A stretch of DNA of 64,000 bases from Sphingobacteriales bacterium (GTDB lineage: Bacteria; Bacteroidota; Bacteroidia; Chitinophagales; JADIYW01), in the NCBI GenBank assembly GCA_016719635.1, contig JADJYT010000002.1, positions 310,001 through 374,000 of the forward strand, in the 5' to 3' direction. The notes under the pieces were generated by a model, which did no database searches, was not told the DNA's origin, and saw only the letters and a list, made by a program, of their open reading frames with translations. Of the stretch, positions 44,969 to 55,208 are shown one piece after another (within the stretch, counting starts at the first letter, position 1; every line of letters begins with the position of its first letter). The position numbers and the translations under genes were made by a program.

Positions 44969-46396
44969 TTATTTGAACAGCAAATTAAATTCAACTCTTC
45001 TGTTTTGTGCTTTGCCGGCAGCAGTTTTATTGTCAGCAAGCGGTTTTGCTTCACCATAACCTGCAGACACCAATCTGCTGGCAGGAATTCCTTTTCCAAC
45101 CAGATAAGCAACTGCCGATGCTGCTCTGTCTTGAGACAATTTCAGGTTAAAGTTGTCATCGCCTACATTATCTGTGTGACCATCTACATTTACGTCGTAG
45201 TAAGCATATTCTTTCAAGATAGAAGCTACTTCATCCAATACTTTGTAAGAAGCCGGCTTGATAACAGCTTTACCCGTTTCGAACTGGATAGCACGAGCAG
45301 CAAACGCTAATTTTTTCTTAGCTTCTTCTTTTACTTCAGGACATCCTTTGTTGGAAGCAGGTCCAGGTACATCCGGACATTTGTCATCTGCATCCTGAAC
45401 ACCGTCACCATCTCTGTCAGGGCAACCTTCTGCGGAGAAAACACCTGCCACATCCGGGCATTTGTCTTTTTCGTTGATGATACCGTCACCATCTCTGTCA
45501 GGATCCGGGCAACCGCCGTATTTGGCTATACCTGGTACATCCGGGCATGCATCTTTAGCATCCGGAATTTTATCGCCGTCTCTGTCAGGACAACCGTTAA
45601 ATTCGGCAATACCTGGAATAGTAGGACATTCATCTTTACTGTCTTCTATTCCGTCACCGTCCGTATCAGGACAACCGTTAAATTCTGCCAGTCCCGGAAC
45701 GGTCGGGCAAGCATCATCTAAATCGATAATACCGTCACCATCCGTATCTAACGGTTTTTCTACTACAGGAGCCGGTTCTTCTTTTTTCTTACCTTTTCCT
45801 AAGTCAGCCATTACACCCAATCCAAAGAAGATATGATCGTTATTGTTTTTGATAGCAAAATTATACCCGCCATTTACGTTTAAAGCAACATTATCGGCGA
45901 TTTTAAAGTTGACTCCAAGACCGACCGGAATACCAAATCCGATGACACTTTCTCGTGTAGCCGGAGTTTCCGCCCAAGAACCCTGCAGTTTTGCGAATAT
46001 ATACGGAGAAACGGCTGCATCTTCTTTTAAAATATAACCATTGTTAAACTTGTAGGCCAATACACCGGCAAATAGTAAGTTGTAGGTATTGATAGCGGGT
46101 AAAGTCGGATCTTCTTTTCCTGAAAATACATGAGTACCCACTTCTAAGCCAACGGCTACAGAAGAGTTTGGATTATACCATGCGGTAATTCTCGGTCCAA
46201 ATTTCACAGGATGTTTGAATGTGGATAGTTTTTTAAGTGCAGGAGAGTAATAATCAGCGATTTCCATACCGATGCCAATGCTGAATCGGTTGTTTCCCAC
46301 AGCACTGTTACTGTTTCTAGGTGGTTTTTTTGCACCAAGTGCCACTGAACTTACCAAGATAAGCAATGCATAAAATAATACGATACCTTTTTTCAT
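44969..46396 (-). CDS. OmpA family protein with thrombospondin type 3 repeats
   Basis: A 475-residue outer-membrane protein: signal peptide (1-21), an eight-stranded barrel-like domain (about 30-205), five calcium-binding thrombospondin type 3 repeats (about 217-345; DTDGDGIIDLDDACP, DRDGDGVQDADDKCP and others) and a C-terminal OmpA peptidoglycan-binding domain (about 365-475; VDGHTDNVGDDNFNLKLSQD, GYGEAKPLADNKTAAGKAQN, RRVEFNLLF). It tethers the outer membrane to the cell wall and is normally very abundant. It has the best promoter in the window and a strong terminator, consistent with high expression from a single-gene transcript. Confidence 0.95.
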   Translation of the reverse strand: MKKGIVLFYALLILVSSVALGAKKPPRNSNSAVGNNRFSIGIGMEIADYYSPALKKLSTFKHPVKFGPRITAWYNPNSSVAVGLEVGTHVFSGKEDPTLPAINTYNLLFAGVLAYKFNNGYILKEDAAVSPYIFAKLQGSWAETPATRESVIGFGIPVGLGVNFKIADNVALNVNGGYNFAIKNNNDHIFFGLGVMADLGKGKKKEEPAPVVEKPLDTDGDGIIDLDDACPTVPGLAEFNGCPDTDGDGIEDSKDECPTIPGIAEFNGCPDRDGDKIPDAKDACPDVPGIAKYGGCPDPDRDGDGIINEKDKCPDVAGVFSAEGCPDRDGDGVQDADDKCPDVPGPASNKGCPEVKEEAKKKLAFAARAIQFETGKAVIKPASYKVLDEVASILKEYAYYDVNVDGHTDNVGDDNFNLKLSQDRAASAVAYLVGKGIPASRLVSAGYGEAKPLADNKTAAGKAQNRRVEFNLLFK

Positions 46397-46745
46397 AAAG
46401 ACTTTGGTTTTAATTTATTCGACAAAAGTAATGTTAATTTATATTAATTTGCAAATTTACACAACTTTTTTAGAAATTTAAATCAAAATTATTTTCATTT
46501 TCAGGTCGGTTTGTTGATAACCCAATACTGAAACGGCTTTTGAATTAAAAAAATGAATGTCTGACTGAGCTATTGCTTACAAACACCCTTCTTCAACTTA
46601 TCCTGAAACTTTAAATTACAATTCTGCCCTATACTGAAAGATGGCAGAATAGGTTTATAACACATTTTAGTAAAATAGTAATGTTTTGGATTAGAATGTA
46701 TCGACTAAAAGAAAGAACTTTGCAAATGATATAAAGTCACATAGA
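46397..46745. other. 349-bp divergent intergenic region
   Basis: Between the OmpA-family gene and marC. It holds the OmpA promoter and an inverted repeat ATTCTGCC / GGCAGAAT (46621-46650, 14-base loop) of unknown use. A near-consensus GAACTTTG (46715-46722) may belong to marC. No gene is seen. Confidence 0.6.
46423..46455 (-). promoter_or_regulatory. Complete Bacteroidota-type promoter of the OmpA-family gene
   Basis: Minus-strand TTTG (46452-46455), a 21-base spacer and TACTTTTG (46423-46430) fit the TTTG / TAnnTTTG consensus at both positions. The -7 element ends 26 bases before the ATG, so the leader would be about 20 bases. Confidence 0.75.
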
Positions 46746-47324
46746 ATGGATTTAAAAGAGATCATTACCGTAACCCTCATATTGTTTGCCATCATCGATG
46801 TTTTAGGCTCTGTGCCTGTTATTCTTGATATTAAGTCTAAGGTCGGGCATGTAGATGCCAAATACGCAACCATCGTATCCGGTTTCATTATGATTCTTTT
46901 CTTGTTTACCGGAAATCAGATTCTGAACCTGATTGGCATAGATGTGGCCTCCTTCTCACTGGCAGGGTCCATCGTTATCTTTCTTGTCGGGCTGGAAATG
47001 ACACTCAACAGGGATATCTTCAAATCTGGTAATGCCTCTGTAAAAAGCACATCCGTCGTTCCAATCGCCTTTCCAATGATAGCGGGTGCAGGGACACTGA
47101 CAACTCTTTTATCTCTTCGCTCTGAATACGATGTTTATGTGATTCTTATTGCCATACTGATTAACCTGGGAGTAATATACTTTGTGATTCGTTTCATTCC
47201 AAAGATTGAGTTGCTGATCGGAGATACCGGTATCAATATACTCAGGAAAGTCTTTGGAATCATTCTGTTATCAATTGCGATAAAATTATTTTCGAAGAAC
47301 CTGGCCCTATTGTTTCAGTTCTAA
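46746..47324 (+). CDS. MarC family integral membrane protein
   Basis: A 192-residue protein with six predicted membrane helices; typical stretches are IIDVLGSVPVILDIKSKVGH, FSLAGSIVIFLVGLEMTLNR and PIAFPMIAGAGTLTTLLSLR. The family was first linked to multiple antibiotic resistance but that role was not upheld, and its transport function is unknown. Its last 4 bases overlap the end of the convergent ABC ATPase gene. Confidence 0.92.
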   Translation: MDLKEIITVTLILFAIIDVLGSVPVILDIKSKVGHVDAKYATIVSGFIMILFLFTGNQILNLIGIDVASFSLAGSIVIFLVGLEMTLNRDIFKSGNASVKSTSVVPIAFPMIAGAGTLTTLLSLRSEYDVYVILIAILINLGVIYFVIRFIPKIELLIGDTGINILRKVFGIILLSIAIKLFSKNLALLFQF

Positions 47325-48049
47325 GCCGGTTGTACCTGTGTATTCATGGCTTTTCTGATAGCCTGATTGGGCTGATCACTTTCAATTAGTCCGTCTCTCA
47401 TCCTGACAATTCTATGGGTATAGGAGGCTATATCCTCTTCGTGGGTAACAACGATCAGTGTATTTCCGTGCGTATGGATATCTTCAAATAATTTCATGAT
47501 TTCATAGGATGTTTTAGAATCTAAATTCCCGGTCGGCTCATCTGCCAGAATAAGAGAGGGGTTATTTACCAATGCCCGTGCCACTGCCACGCGCTGCCGC
47601 TGACCACCGGATAATTCATTCGGTTTATGCTTCATCCTGTCGCCTAAACCCACCTGTGCCAGCACCTCCATGGCACGCTCGTCCCGTTGTTTCTTTCCCC
47701 ATCCGGCATAAATAAGGGGCAAAGCCACATTTTCAATGGTGGTTAACCTCGGAATTAAATTGAATGTCTGAAAAATAAATCCGATCTGACTGTTACGGAC
47801 AGATGCCAATTCATTATCAGAAGACTTGCTGACATCCGTTCCCTGCAGAAAATATTGTCCGGCGGTCGGTGTATCCAGGCATCCGAGAATATTCATCAGC
47901 GTAGACTTTCCGGAACCCGACGGCCCCATCAACGCCACATACTCATTTTGATCGATTACCAGGTCTATTCCCTTCAATGCATAAATCACCTCATCACCCA
48001 GGCTAAATTCACGGGTAATTCCTTTCAGTGTTATAACGGGTTCGGGCAT
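47321..48049 (-). CDS. ABC transporter ATP-binding protein, LolD/MacB type
   Basis: A 242-residue ATPase with Walker A GPSGSGKST, Q-loop FIFQTFNLIPRLT, signature LSGGQRQRVAVARALV, Walker B LILADEPTGNLD and switch VVTHEEDIA. This set is characteristic of the subgroup that includes LolD (lipoprotein release), MacB and FtsE. No permease gene is next to it, so its partner must be encoded elsewhere. gatC lies 32 bases upstream on the same strand. Confidence 0.92.
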   Translation of the reverse strand: MPEPVITLKGITREFSLGDEVIYALKGIDLVIDQNEYVALMGPSGSGKSTLMNILGCLDTPTAGQYFLQGTDVSKSSDNELASVRNSQIGFIFQTFNLIPRLTTIENVALPLIYAGWGKKQRDERAMEVLAQVGLGDRMKHKPNELSGGQRQRVAVARALVNNPSLILADEPTGNLDSKTSYEIMKLFEDIHTHGNTLIVVTHEEDIASYTHRIVRMRDGLIESDQPNQAIRKAMNTQVQPA

Positions 48050-48081
48050 AGTTTGAATATTGACTGCTGATTTAATCTTAT

Positions 48082-48384
48082 TTATTGATACTTAGTTCCT
48101 TTGACAAATTTGGGAACTTTAATGTAGTCGTTATCCTTCAATGGGGCATTCATCAATGCTTCTTCTTTGGATATCGGGTAATCTACCACATCTTTCCTGA
48201 AAACATTGGCTTCTTCATTGATATACACCAACGGCTCCACTCCATCCGTGTTCAGTTCATTTAATTTTTCCATAAAGCTCAGTATTTTCGATAAGTCTGA
48301 CTTGATGGCTTCCTTACCTTCTTTATCAAATTCCAGTTTTGATAAATCTGCCAGTTTATCTACTAAAGCATCATCTACTATCAT
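48082..48384 (-). CDS. gatC: Asp-tRNA(Asn)/Glu-tRNA(Gln) amidotransferase subunit C
   Basis: A 100-residue protein with the GatC pattern: VDKLADLSKLEFDKEGKEAI, ILSFMEKLNELNTDGVEPLV and FRKDVVDYPISKEEALMNAP. It wraps around GatA and GatB, which are encoded elsewhere. Known Bacteroidota genomes also keep gatC separate. It is followed by the ABC ATPase gene. Confidence 0.94.
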   Translation of the reverse strand: MIVDDALVDKLADLSKLEFDKEGKEAIKSDLSKILSFMEKLNELNTDGVEPLVYINEEANVFRKDVVDYPISKEEALMNAPLKDNDYIKVPKFVKGTKYQ

Positions 48385-48493
48385 TTGTTATTGGTTGTAC
48401 GTTTCTGAAAAACATTACGAATATAAAAAACAAAATGGTACAGCAAAGTATATATAACCTTAACAGTACCCTTTTTATTTGGTTTTTTAGATA

Positions 48494-51400
48494 CTATTCC
48501 AATTTAATCACTTGTCTGGTGACAGGCTGCTGTTCGTTGGTGACAATAAAATAATATACCCCTTTTGCCCATTGCTGCGTTTCAATTTTCCATTCGTTTA
48601 ATCCCGCTTTCATCGTCTTTATCTCATTTTTCATCAATTGTCCTATATCATTGTAAATCGTCAGTGTGATGTCTGCAGGCTCTTTAGAATACGTAGTAAT
48701 GACGGTATTGTCTGAAACAGGATTCGGATAAATACTGATAAGTTCGAATTTATCCTTATCTATTCGGGCGTTGACTATATTCGTCAATTGGGAAGAATTA
48801 TCCAAATCCACCTCACGAACCTGATAGTAATATATGAGACCGGGAGAAACGTCATGATCGTCGAAAGCATAATTTTTAATTGCATTTGAATTTCCGGCAG
48901 CAGGCAACTCACCAATTTTAGTAAAATGAATGGCATCCGTACTTCGTAACACCTCAAATGTTTTTGTATTTAATTCTGACGCAGTTGCCCAGCTCACCTT
49001 GATATATTCATCATCAATTGGCAATGCCTTTATATAAATCAGTTCGATCGGTAAGACGGTAGGGCAATCCGCCAGCTTGGCGCTGCTGACTTCACATCCC
49101 ACCACACCCGTGGATACATTCTTTATATGTGCAAAGGTGAATATATCCTGAAAGTTGGCAGTTGTAGCGGTGGTCCATGTCGCTCCTCCGTTATATGAAT
49201 ATTCGGCAACATAGGTAGCATTACATCCGGTACAATTGGGGTTGACGGAAACGGTTGGAGGTGATGCTGCACAATTAATCGTGGGGGATATACGAATTCT
49301 TGGAAATACATCCAGCGGTCCGCAAATTGTTTTTACACACCCATATTGGTCTATGTAACTATACTGCAGGGAATAAGATGCTCCCGGATTTACACCTGCA
49401 GCATTGGTATTAATAGTACCTGTACCATCGGAATTAACAGTAACGGCACCCGCAACCGTTGCACCTGTACAGGTCCTGTTATTTTCCAGCGTTACGGAAA
49501 CTCCGGTAGCAAATGTGCCATTTGGCGTACCTAGATTAACATCTAACTGACCAAACACGGACGCAGCAGGCCCCACACAGTAAAGCGAAGAACAAAATGC
49601 ATAATTGTTGCTAAATAACGTATCCACCGTACCATCGGCATGTACCTCCACTATTCGAATAAAGTTTAATGTATTCATACCACCGTTATTGACAGAGCCA
49701 CCTCCTGAACCAAACCCGTCATCATAACCATCATACAATACAAACCTGAACGGTCCGTCATTCGGGTTGATGGTAGCAGGAGTAGTAGTTGTGCTCGCAC
49801 CAACCGTAGGGCCATAACCTCCACCGGATGCCACTACCTGATTATTACCGTCATAAATCAACCAGGACACATCCTGCGGATAAGAATCAAAATCAAGCAT
49901 AACTTTGTATTGTGAAAATAACGGAATCGGATTTGATGTAGAGAATGCGACAATAGAACTGTCACATACGTTGGTATCCAGTAGAACAGTACCTAAATTA
50001 GGTTTATTGTAAGTTCCGCCAATCTGGCTCTCACAACCTGCATTGTCTACAAACCGTACATTCCATGCCTGACCGTCAGCTACTGTAAACGGACTGGATA
50101 CTTCACTTTCTCCAACAGGACGCGTCGGGTAGCTGATGCTTCCGGCAGCTCCTGTGCCAATTACAGTAAAGGTATCGGTAGATGGCACGGAAGTATTGTT
50201 CAGTGTAATGTTCCAATTACTCAATGTTCCGGCATCGCCGGCAGCATCGTCAAAAATTTGTAATTTCCAAATACCTTCCAGTTGTGTTCCCAACAAGGTA
50301 CTTAATGCGCCTTCGGGAACCCTGTCAACTCCGGATAAATTGCCGGTGGTGTATGTGCTGATGTTGGTGCCGGAAGCGACAAAACAAACATTTGTCAGTG
50401 AGGCAATGCTGCTTGGCCCGACATCTGTCATGAGTTGAATACAAGTGCCATTTGGTGCCACCAGATACATCTCCACATCCTGCATCCATTCATGGTTCAA
50501 TGTTACACAAACCTTGATATCATTTACTGTTGCCAGTGTCGGAGTACCGGTAAATGCAGCAGCCGGAACAGTAATCGTTCTTTCCGCATCCATACCTGCA
50601 CCGGGTGTACAACTGCCTCCTGACCCCATATTGGTACCATAATCCCACCCGCTCGCTGCCGTTGAATTCGTTCCGGTATAGGTTTCCGGAGGTCCTGGAA
50701 GTCCCGGCAATCCGCCTGTTGGAGAGGTGACTGTCAGCAAAACACCGTTAGTGCCATCACCGGGAGCAGCACAGGTTGGCGTAAAAGTTGGGGTGGTTAC
50801 CTTCTCCAGCATGGTTATTTTTACAGGTGCGCCATAGCTATAACAGGTATAATCGGGCGTTAATATACCGGTTGTTGCATCATAATCGACCATAGTAACG
50901 GGAGTCAACCAAAACTGCTGAGGCCCATATTTAAACGGATCATTATTAATGATGGTCAAATCCCCATGATGAGCATTGAAGGTGCAATTACTGTAAGTTT
51001 GGTCATAGGTTAATTTCAATGTGGACCCATAATACCAGATGCCGTTAAAATCAGCATAATTATCGCTGAACAGTAACTGCCACGTACCGTTTAGAGGTAC
51101 TCCAACCAGTCCTGCAAACGAATTTTCCGGTGTGTAATTACCGCTTAATGTTGATGGCGGGGAAGTACTGGCAGGACAAGAAGCCGTAATAGCGGAACCG
51201 GCTGACTGATTCAGGCACACACTCCATGCACCGTCTCTGGTGCCGCAGTCATTATCTGCCAACACAATGGTTGTTCCATTGGGTGCCCTGAGACGGATGT
51301 ACATATTATCCATATTTTCCGCAAAGAAATAGAAACATAATTCGATATTATTTGCATTCTGCAGGGTAGCACCTGCGGGAAATCCGGATACGACGAGATT

Positions 51401-54400
51401 TTTTGTTATGGTACCGTCGAGTGTACCTATATCCTGTTCATCTAGAACATCGCTGGCATATTGATCGATTATTCTGGTTGAGGTTCCGGAACAGTTTCTA
51501 TCTATCTGCCCAACATAATATCCTTTACCTGAATTGGATGCATCAAAGGGATCCAACGATGCGCCTGTCGGCTGAGTCGAAGAAAACTGCCATCCGATCA
51601 CCGGATTGCTCAATACATTAGAACCAAAAAGTATCGGATCAGCAGAGACACCCAAGGTGGTCTGTTCTCCGTAACATAGTACCGTATCTCCTTTTTCCGT
51701 AACACCCAAATCCGTGTTGCAGCAAACCTGCCTGTTGTAAATCTTAAATTTGTATGTGCATTCATTTCCGGCAAAACCATCTACAGCTACATAATATTTT
51801 TGTCCGGCCGTTAAATTGACCGTAACACTACCGTCAAAAGTACCTGTACTCACCGTTGAGTTGGGAACAGTGGCCAGGGAAGAACAGGTGTTACCCTGAT
51901 AAATAGTAAACTGAATACCCGGAGCGCCCACATCAGCGGATGCAGGAATATTCGGGGTAACCCGATTATCCCCGATGGCAGCGTGGCCTGCACATTCCAG
52001 TCCTTTTGAGTCAAAATAGGAAAAGGTATATGAACCTGTGTAAGGAGCAACATAAATATACCAAACCGTATTTTCCGTGGTAGCATCCGGAAAAACAGGA
52101 TCCTCATCACAGGGGGACGTAGCATCAACATTCATGGATTGATAGCCATTACAGGCTATATTTGATATATCCGTAGCACTGAAACATTTATCATTAGAAG
52201 GCGGAGATACATTAGGTCCGATACTGTCAACATCCATCGAAAAATTACCAGTCTGCGTGGAACCTGTCGTCTCATAACCATCCACTAAAACATAATACCT
52301 GTTTCCGGGTGTTAAATGTCTCAGATTAATAATTTCATTACCTCCTGAACCATTGTTATCTGCGCAATCAATCGCCCGGGTGTCCAGATTGGAATTCGTG
52401 TTGGTAAATTCCATACAACTTGCACAATCATCCCCATCCAAATAAATGGTCCCGAAAATATCAATCGTATCCACGCCTTCAAAAATGTAGACAACGGGAT
52501 CAAAGTCATTTCCAACCCCTACACTGGTCACATTGACGTCTACATTTCCGGATAATGGAGCGGTAAAATAAAACCACACTCCTTTTCCATAATTATCACA
52601 ATTCGAATAAGAGAAATCTTCGACCGCATTATAGGCTGCGCTCGTATTGTTGGTTGCAATCGGTGCGGCACCTATCGTTAAAGGCAACGCATTAGTACAA
52701 TTATCAGAAGATGGCGACGGACAATTGTAGGTATTATTAACCGTCACATTTCCGCAACCTGCCGGAATACCCATATTGTATGGTGCAGCCCAGGAAATGG
52801 TAACCGGCGTGTATGCGCCGGAAGTACCAGTAGCCATAGGACCCTGATTTAGGGTGCCGGAAGTAGTTACAGCACTCGCACATCCCGGATTTATAGTTAT
52901 ATTTTGAGAACAGGGCATCCCTGATATTGTGTAAGTAGACGTAATGCTTGGATAAATATTGAAAGTACATGCATTCGTAGAACGCGCACAGTTAGCGGTT
53001 GCAGGTTGTGGTGCCGGATATCCGGATGCTATGGTGGTTACTCCGTTATCTGCTAAAATATATCCGACAAATGTGTAGGTAGCCGGAGTACATCCCGGAT
53101 TGGGTAATCCTTGTCCGGGATTATACACATCATACGTGGCAGGGTTATCCAAATTGATGGTACATGGGGACCCAAACGAGCCTGACTTACAGTATGCCCA
53201 TCTCGTTCCGGGATTAGAGCCATAATACGTAATCCCCATTGTAGCATTTAAGGCACCACCGGCGCAGGTAGAGGATGTATTGCATGTTTGGGCGGAGATA
53301 TAGGGACGTTTCACCTGGATGTTAAAGTTACATTGAGCACCCGCATTACCATCTATCACAAAATAGTAGGTTTGACCTGCAACAGGCGTAAATGTCAATG
53401 AAGTGGTACCATGACTGATTGGCGTTAATGAAGCGCAACTTCCGCTGAAGATACCAAACTGAATTCCCGTACTTCCGTCTTCCCCGCTCGTACAGGAAAC
53501 ACCCGTAACGGTTAAAGTAACCTCACTGTTGTTATTGTTGGCCGGTGCGGTCCATTTATACCACACATCATTTTCCAAAGTCAGCGCATCCACATAGAAT
53601 GGATCCGGATCCGAACATTCTGCGGTTGCACCAATAGTTGTTCCGGCCTGACCAACACACAGATTTAGGCTGACAGCACTGGCACACTGGTCATTGGAAG
53701 GAATTACATCCGGGGTTCCAACAAGGTCCGGTCCAGGTGTAGGATTGGCAGAATTGGTTATGGTTTCCGTTACCTGTACGGTAAATGTTGCCGTCGGCCT
53801 GAAGAGTGTTCCGCTCACCCATACATAATAGGTTTGCCCGGGTATAACAAACGTAAATAAACGTTCCGTACCTCCTGTTCCGGCATCATCATTACAGCCC
53901 ATCACTACATTGCTCTCCCCTAGCTGAGAACAGGATAAATTACAATCATCAACTCCGCCTTCCAATCCGGCCATAGGCCCTATCAGGCTGATTTTTACAT
54001 CGGAAGAGACACTGGGAACCACATTGACCTGCACCCTTCCGGAAGCAGGTGCAGTAAACTTATAATACACATCCTGATACCCGGAACATCCTGCATCCAA
54101 ATCAGAAGAGGCACCGGCATTGGTTCCGGCAACAGGGGCGGCATTCATTGTCAAATCTGCCGCATTACAGATTACATCGTTCTGTACCATCGTCCAGTAC
54201 GGCAGACAAATCCTGCTTAACCAGCAATTCGCACCTGTAACAGTGATGGTTTTACATACCTTATAACTGGTTGAGTTGTTCAACCCATTATAAATTCCCG
54301 GCGAAGATGGAGTAAGTACCGCCGAAGCACAATTATCCCACACCTGATAAGTGATGACCGCTGAATTAAGACAAGTGGTGGTGTTCGCACCGTTGGTGGT

Positions 54401-55198
54401 GACTATTTCATATCCTCTGTTTATTGGAAATTGAACGGTAGTGAACGGAGCGGGCACGGTAAAGTTACCACAGACCGTTGCTGTTTTGACAGTAGCATAC
54501 CCAAAATTAGAATGGCAGGCGCCATTGGCTGCAGTTTCATCAAATGAATAGTCATCCGGACTGGCAAAGTAATAGGATTTACAGTCTGCATCGTTACAGG
54601 TTGTACACTGATTGACACCAGAACAAGAGAATGTTGCAGTTGTTCCTGTACCGGAACCGGGTGCACCGCCGAAAAAATCCAGGTAAAATCCCTCCTGGGT
54701 GCCATCGTAATTATCTACCAGCAAATACAAAACCTGACCGGCAGTAACGTTCATGTTATTCGAGAATAAATTGCCGGATGCGCCGTTTGAGTTTCCGTTT
54801 GTAGTCCCTCTGATACCTGTCGGGGATTTTGGAGCCGCAAAATTACATCTGTCCGGCAAGCCTAAAGCCGAACCTGTTGGACAAGTTCCTCCGACTCCCA
54901 TATTCCACAGGGAGAAGTCATAATCCGCTGTTCCGTTGTAAGGACGGATGGTAAACTCTAATGTACCTGCGGTTTGAATAACAATCTTAAACCATCTTGT
55001 ATTCTTTTCACCGGCCAACATACATCCACAGCCTCCGGTTGGGCATTCCTGTGTTCCGGGACCATCGTCCAATTGTTCTGCAAGCTGGTTATTACAAACC
55101 TGAATCGCATTCGAGCAATTATTGTTTAATTGAGCATACAAACGAAACTCAATTATGAAGCAAACTATAAAAAGCAGAAATTGTAAAAATCTCTTCAT
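48494..55198 (-). CDS. Giant T9SS surface protein with repeated jelly-roll and convertase P domains
   Basis: A 2234-residue protein with a signal peptide (1-22). At least four related beta-sandwich modules of the pre-peptidase C-terminal type start near residues 339, 499, 829 and 1003; each opens with a Cys-containing CxxAxxL motif and contains (V/T)YYVxVDG-like strands. Two proprotein-convertase P domains follow (about 1250-1420 and 1536-1661; MYIRLRAPNGTTIVLADN, EMYLVAPNGTCIQLMTD). After Ig-like segments comes a fibronectin-like domain (about 2053-2143) and a type A T9SS sorting domain (about 2150-2234, IYPNPVSDNTVITTY). No protease domain is present although P domains normally accompany subtilases. 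Likely an adhesin or matrix protein; Cys-rich throughout. A small secreted-protein gene precedes it by 10 bases. Confidence 0.85.
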   Translation of the reverse strand: MKRFLQFLLFIVCFIIEFRLYAQLNNNCSNAIQVCNNQLAEQLDDGPGTQECPTGGCGCMLAGEKNTRWFKIVIQTAGTLEFTIRPYNGTADYDFSLWNMGVGGTCPTGSALGLPDRCNFAAPKSPTGIRGTTNGNSNGASGNLFSNNMNVTAGQVLYLLVDNYDGTQEGFYLDFFGGAPGSGTGTTATFSCSGVNQCTTCNDADCKSYYFASPDDYSFDETAANGACHSNFGYATVKTATVCGNFTVPAPFTTVQFPINRGYEIVTTNGANTTTCLNSAVITYQVWDNCASAVLTPSSPGIYNGLNNSTSYKVCKTITVTGANCWLSRICLPYWTMVQNDVICNAADLTMNAAPVAGTNAGASSDLDAGCSGYQDVYYKFTAPASGRVQVNVVPSVSSDVKISLIGPMAGLEGGVDDCNLSCSQLGESNVVMGCNDDAGTGGTERLFTFVIPGQTYYVWVSGTLFRPTATFTVQVTETITNSANPTPGPDLVGTPDVIPSNDQCASAVSLNLCVGQAGTTIGATAECSDPDPFYVDALTLENDVWYKWTAPANNNNSEVTLTVTGVSCTSGEDGSTGIQFGIFSGSCASLTPISHGTTSLTFTPVAGQTYYFVIDGNAGAQCNFNIQVKRPYISAQTCNTSSTCAGGALNATMGITYYGSNPGTRWAYCKSGSFGSPCTINLDNPATYDVYNPGQGLPNPGCTPATYTFVGYILADNGVTTIASGYPAPQPATANCARSTNACTFNIYPSITSTYTISGMPCSQNITINPGCASAVTTSGTLNQGPMATGTSGAYTPVTISWAAPYNMGIPAGCGNVTVNNTYNCPSPSSDNCTNALPLTIGAAPIATNNTSAAYNAVEDFSYSNCDNYGKGVWFYFTAPLSGNVDVNVTSVGVGNDFDPVVYIFEGVDTIDIFGTIYLDGDDCASCMEFTNTNSNLDTRAIDCADNNGSGGNEIINLRHLTPGNRYYVLVDGYETTGSTQTGNFSMDVDSIGPNVSPPSNDKCFSATDISNIACNGYQSMNVDATSPCDEDPVFPDATTENTVWYIYVAPYTGSYTFSYFDSKGLECAGHAAIGDNRVTPNIPASADVGAPGIQFTIYQGNTCSSLATVPNSTVSTGTFDGSVTVNLTAGQKYYVAVDGFAGNECTYKFKIYNRQVCCNTDLGVTEKGDTVLCYGEQTTLGVSADPILFGSNVLSNPVIGWQFSSTQPTGASLDPFDASNSGKGYYVGQIDRNCSGTSTRIIDQYASDVLDEQDIGTLDGTITKNLVVSGFPAGATLQNANNIELCFYFFAENMDNMYIRLRAPNGTTIVLADNDCGTRDGAWSVCLNQSAGSAITASCPASTSPPSTLSGNYTPENSFAGLVGVPLNGTWQLLFSDNYADFNGIWYYGSTLKLTYDQTYSNCTFNAHHGDLTIINNDPFKYGPQQFWLTPVTMVDYDATTGILTPDYTCYSYGAPVKITMLEKVTTPTFTPTCAAPGDGTNGVLLTVTSPTGGLPGLPGPPETYTGTNSTAASGWDYGTNMGSGGSCTPGAGMDAERTITVPAAAFTGTPTLATVNDIKVCVTLNHEWMQDVEMYLVAPNGTCIQLMTDVGPSSIASLTNVCFVASGTNISTYTTGNLSGVDRVPEGALSTLLGTQLEGIWKLQIFDDAAGDAGTLSNWNITLNNTSVPSTDTFTVIGTGAAGSISYPTRPVGESEVSSPFTVADGQAWNVRFVDNAGCESQIGGTYNKPNLGTVLLDTNVCDSSIVAFSTSNPIPLFSQYKVMLDFDSYPQDVSWLIYDGNNQVVASGGGYGPTVGASTTTTPATINPNDGPFRFVLYDGYDDGFGSGGGSVNNGGMNTLNFIRIVEVHADGTVDTLFSNNYAFCSSLYCVGPAASVFGQLDVNLGTPNGTFATGVSVTLENNRTCTGATVAGAVTVNSDGTGTINTNAAGVNPGASYSLQYSYIDQYGCVKTICGPLDVFPRIRISPTINCAASPPTVSVNPNCTGCNATYVAEYSYNGGATWTTATTANFQDIFTFAHIKNVSTGVVGCEVSSAKLADCPTVLPIELIYIKALPIDDEYIKVSWATASELNTKTFEVLRSTDAIHFTKIGELPAAGNSNAIKNYAFDDHDVSPGLIYYYQVREVDLDNSSQLTNIVNARIDKDKFELISIYPNPVSDNTVITTYSKEPADITLTIYNDIGQLMKNEIKTMKAGLNEWKIETQQWAKGVYYFIVTNEQQPVTRQVIKLE

Positions 55199-55208
55199 GC
55201 AATAATTT

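Noticed and set aside
46621..46650. Inverted repeat as a terminator or small RNA
   Set aside because: The stem is 8 bp with a 14-base loop and no T tract, and no gene ends nearby; only noted as an inverted repeat.
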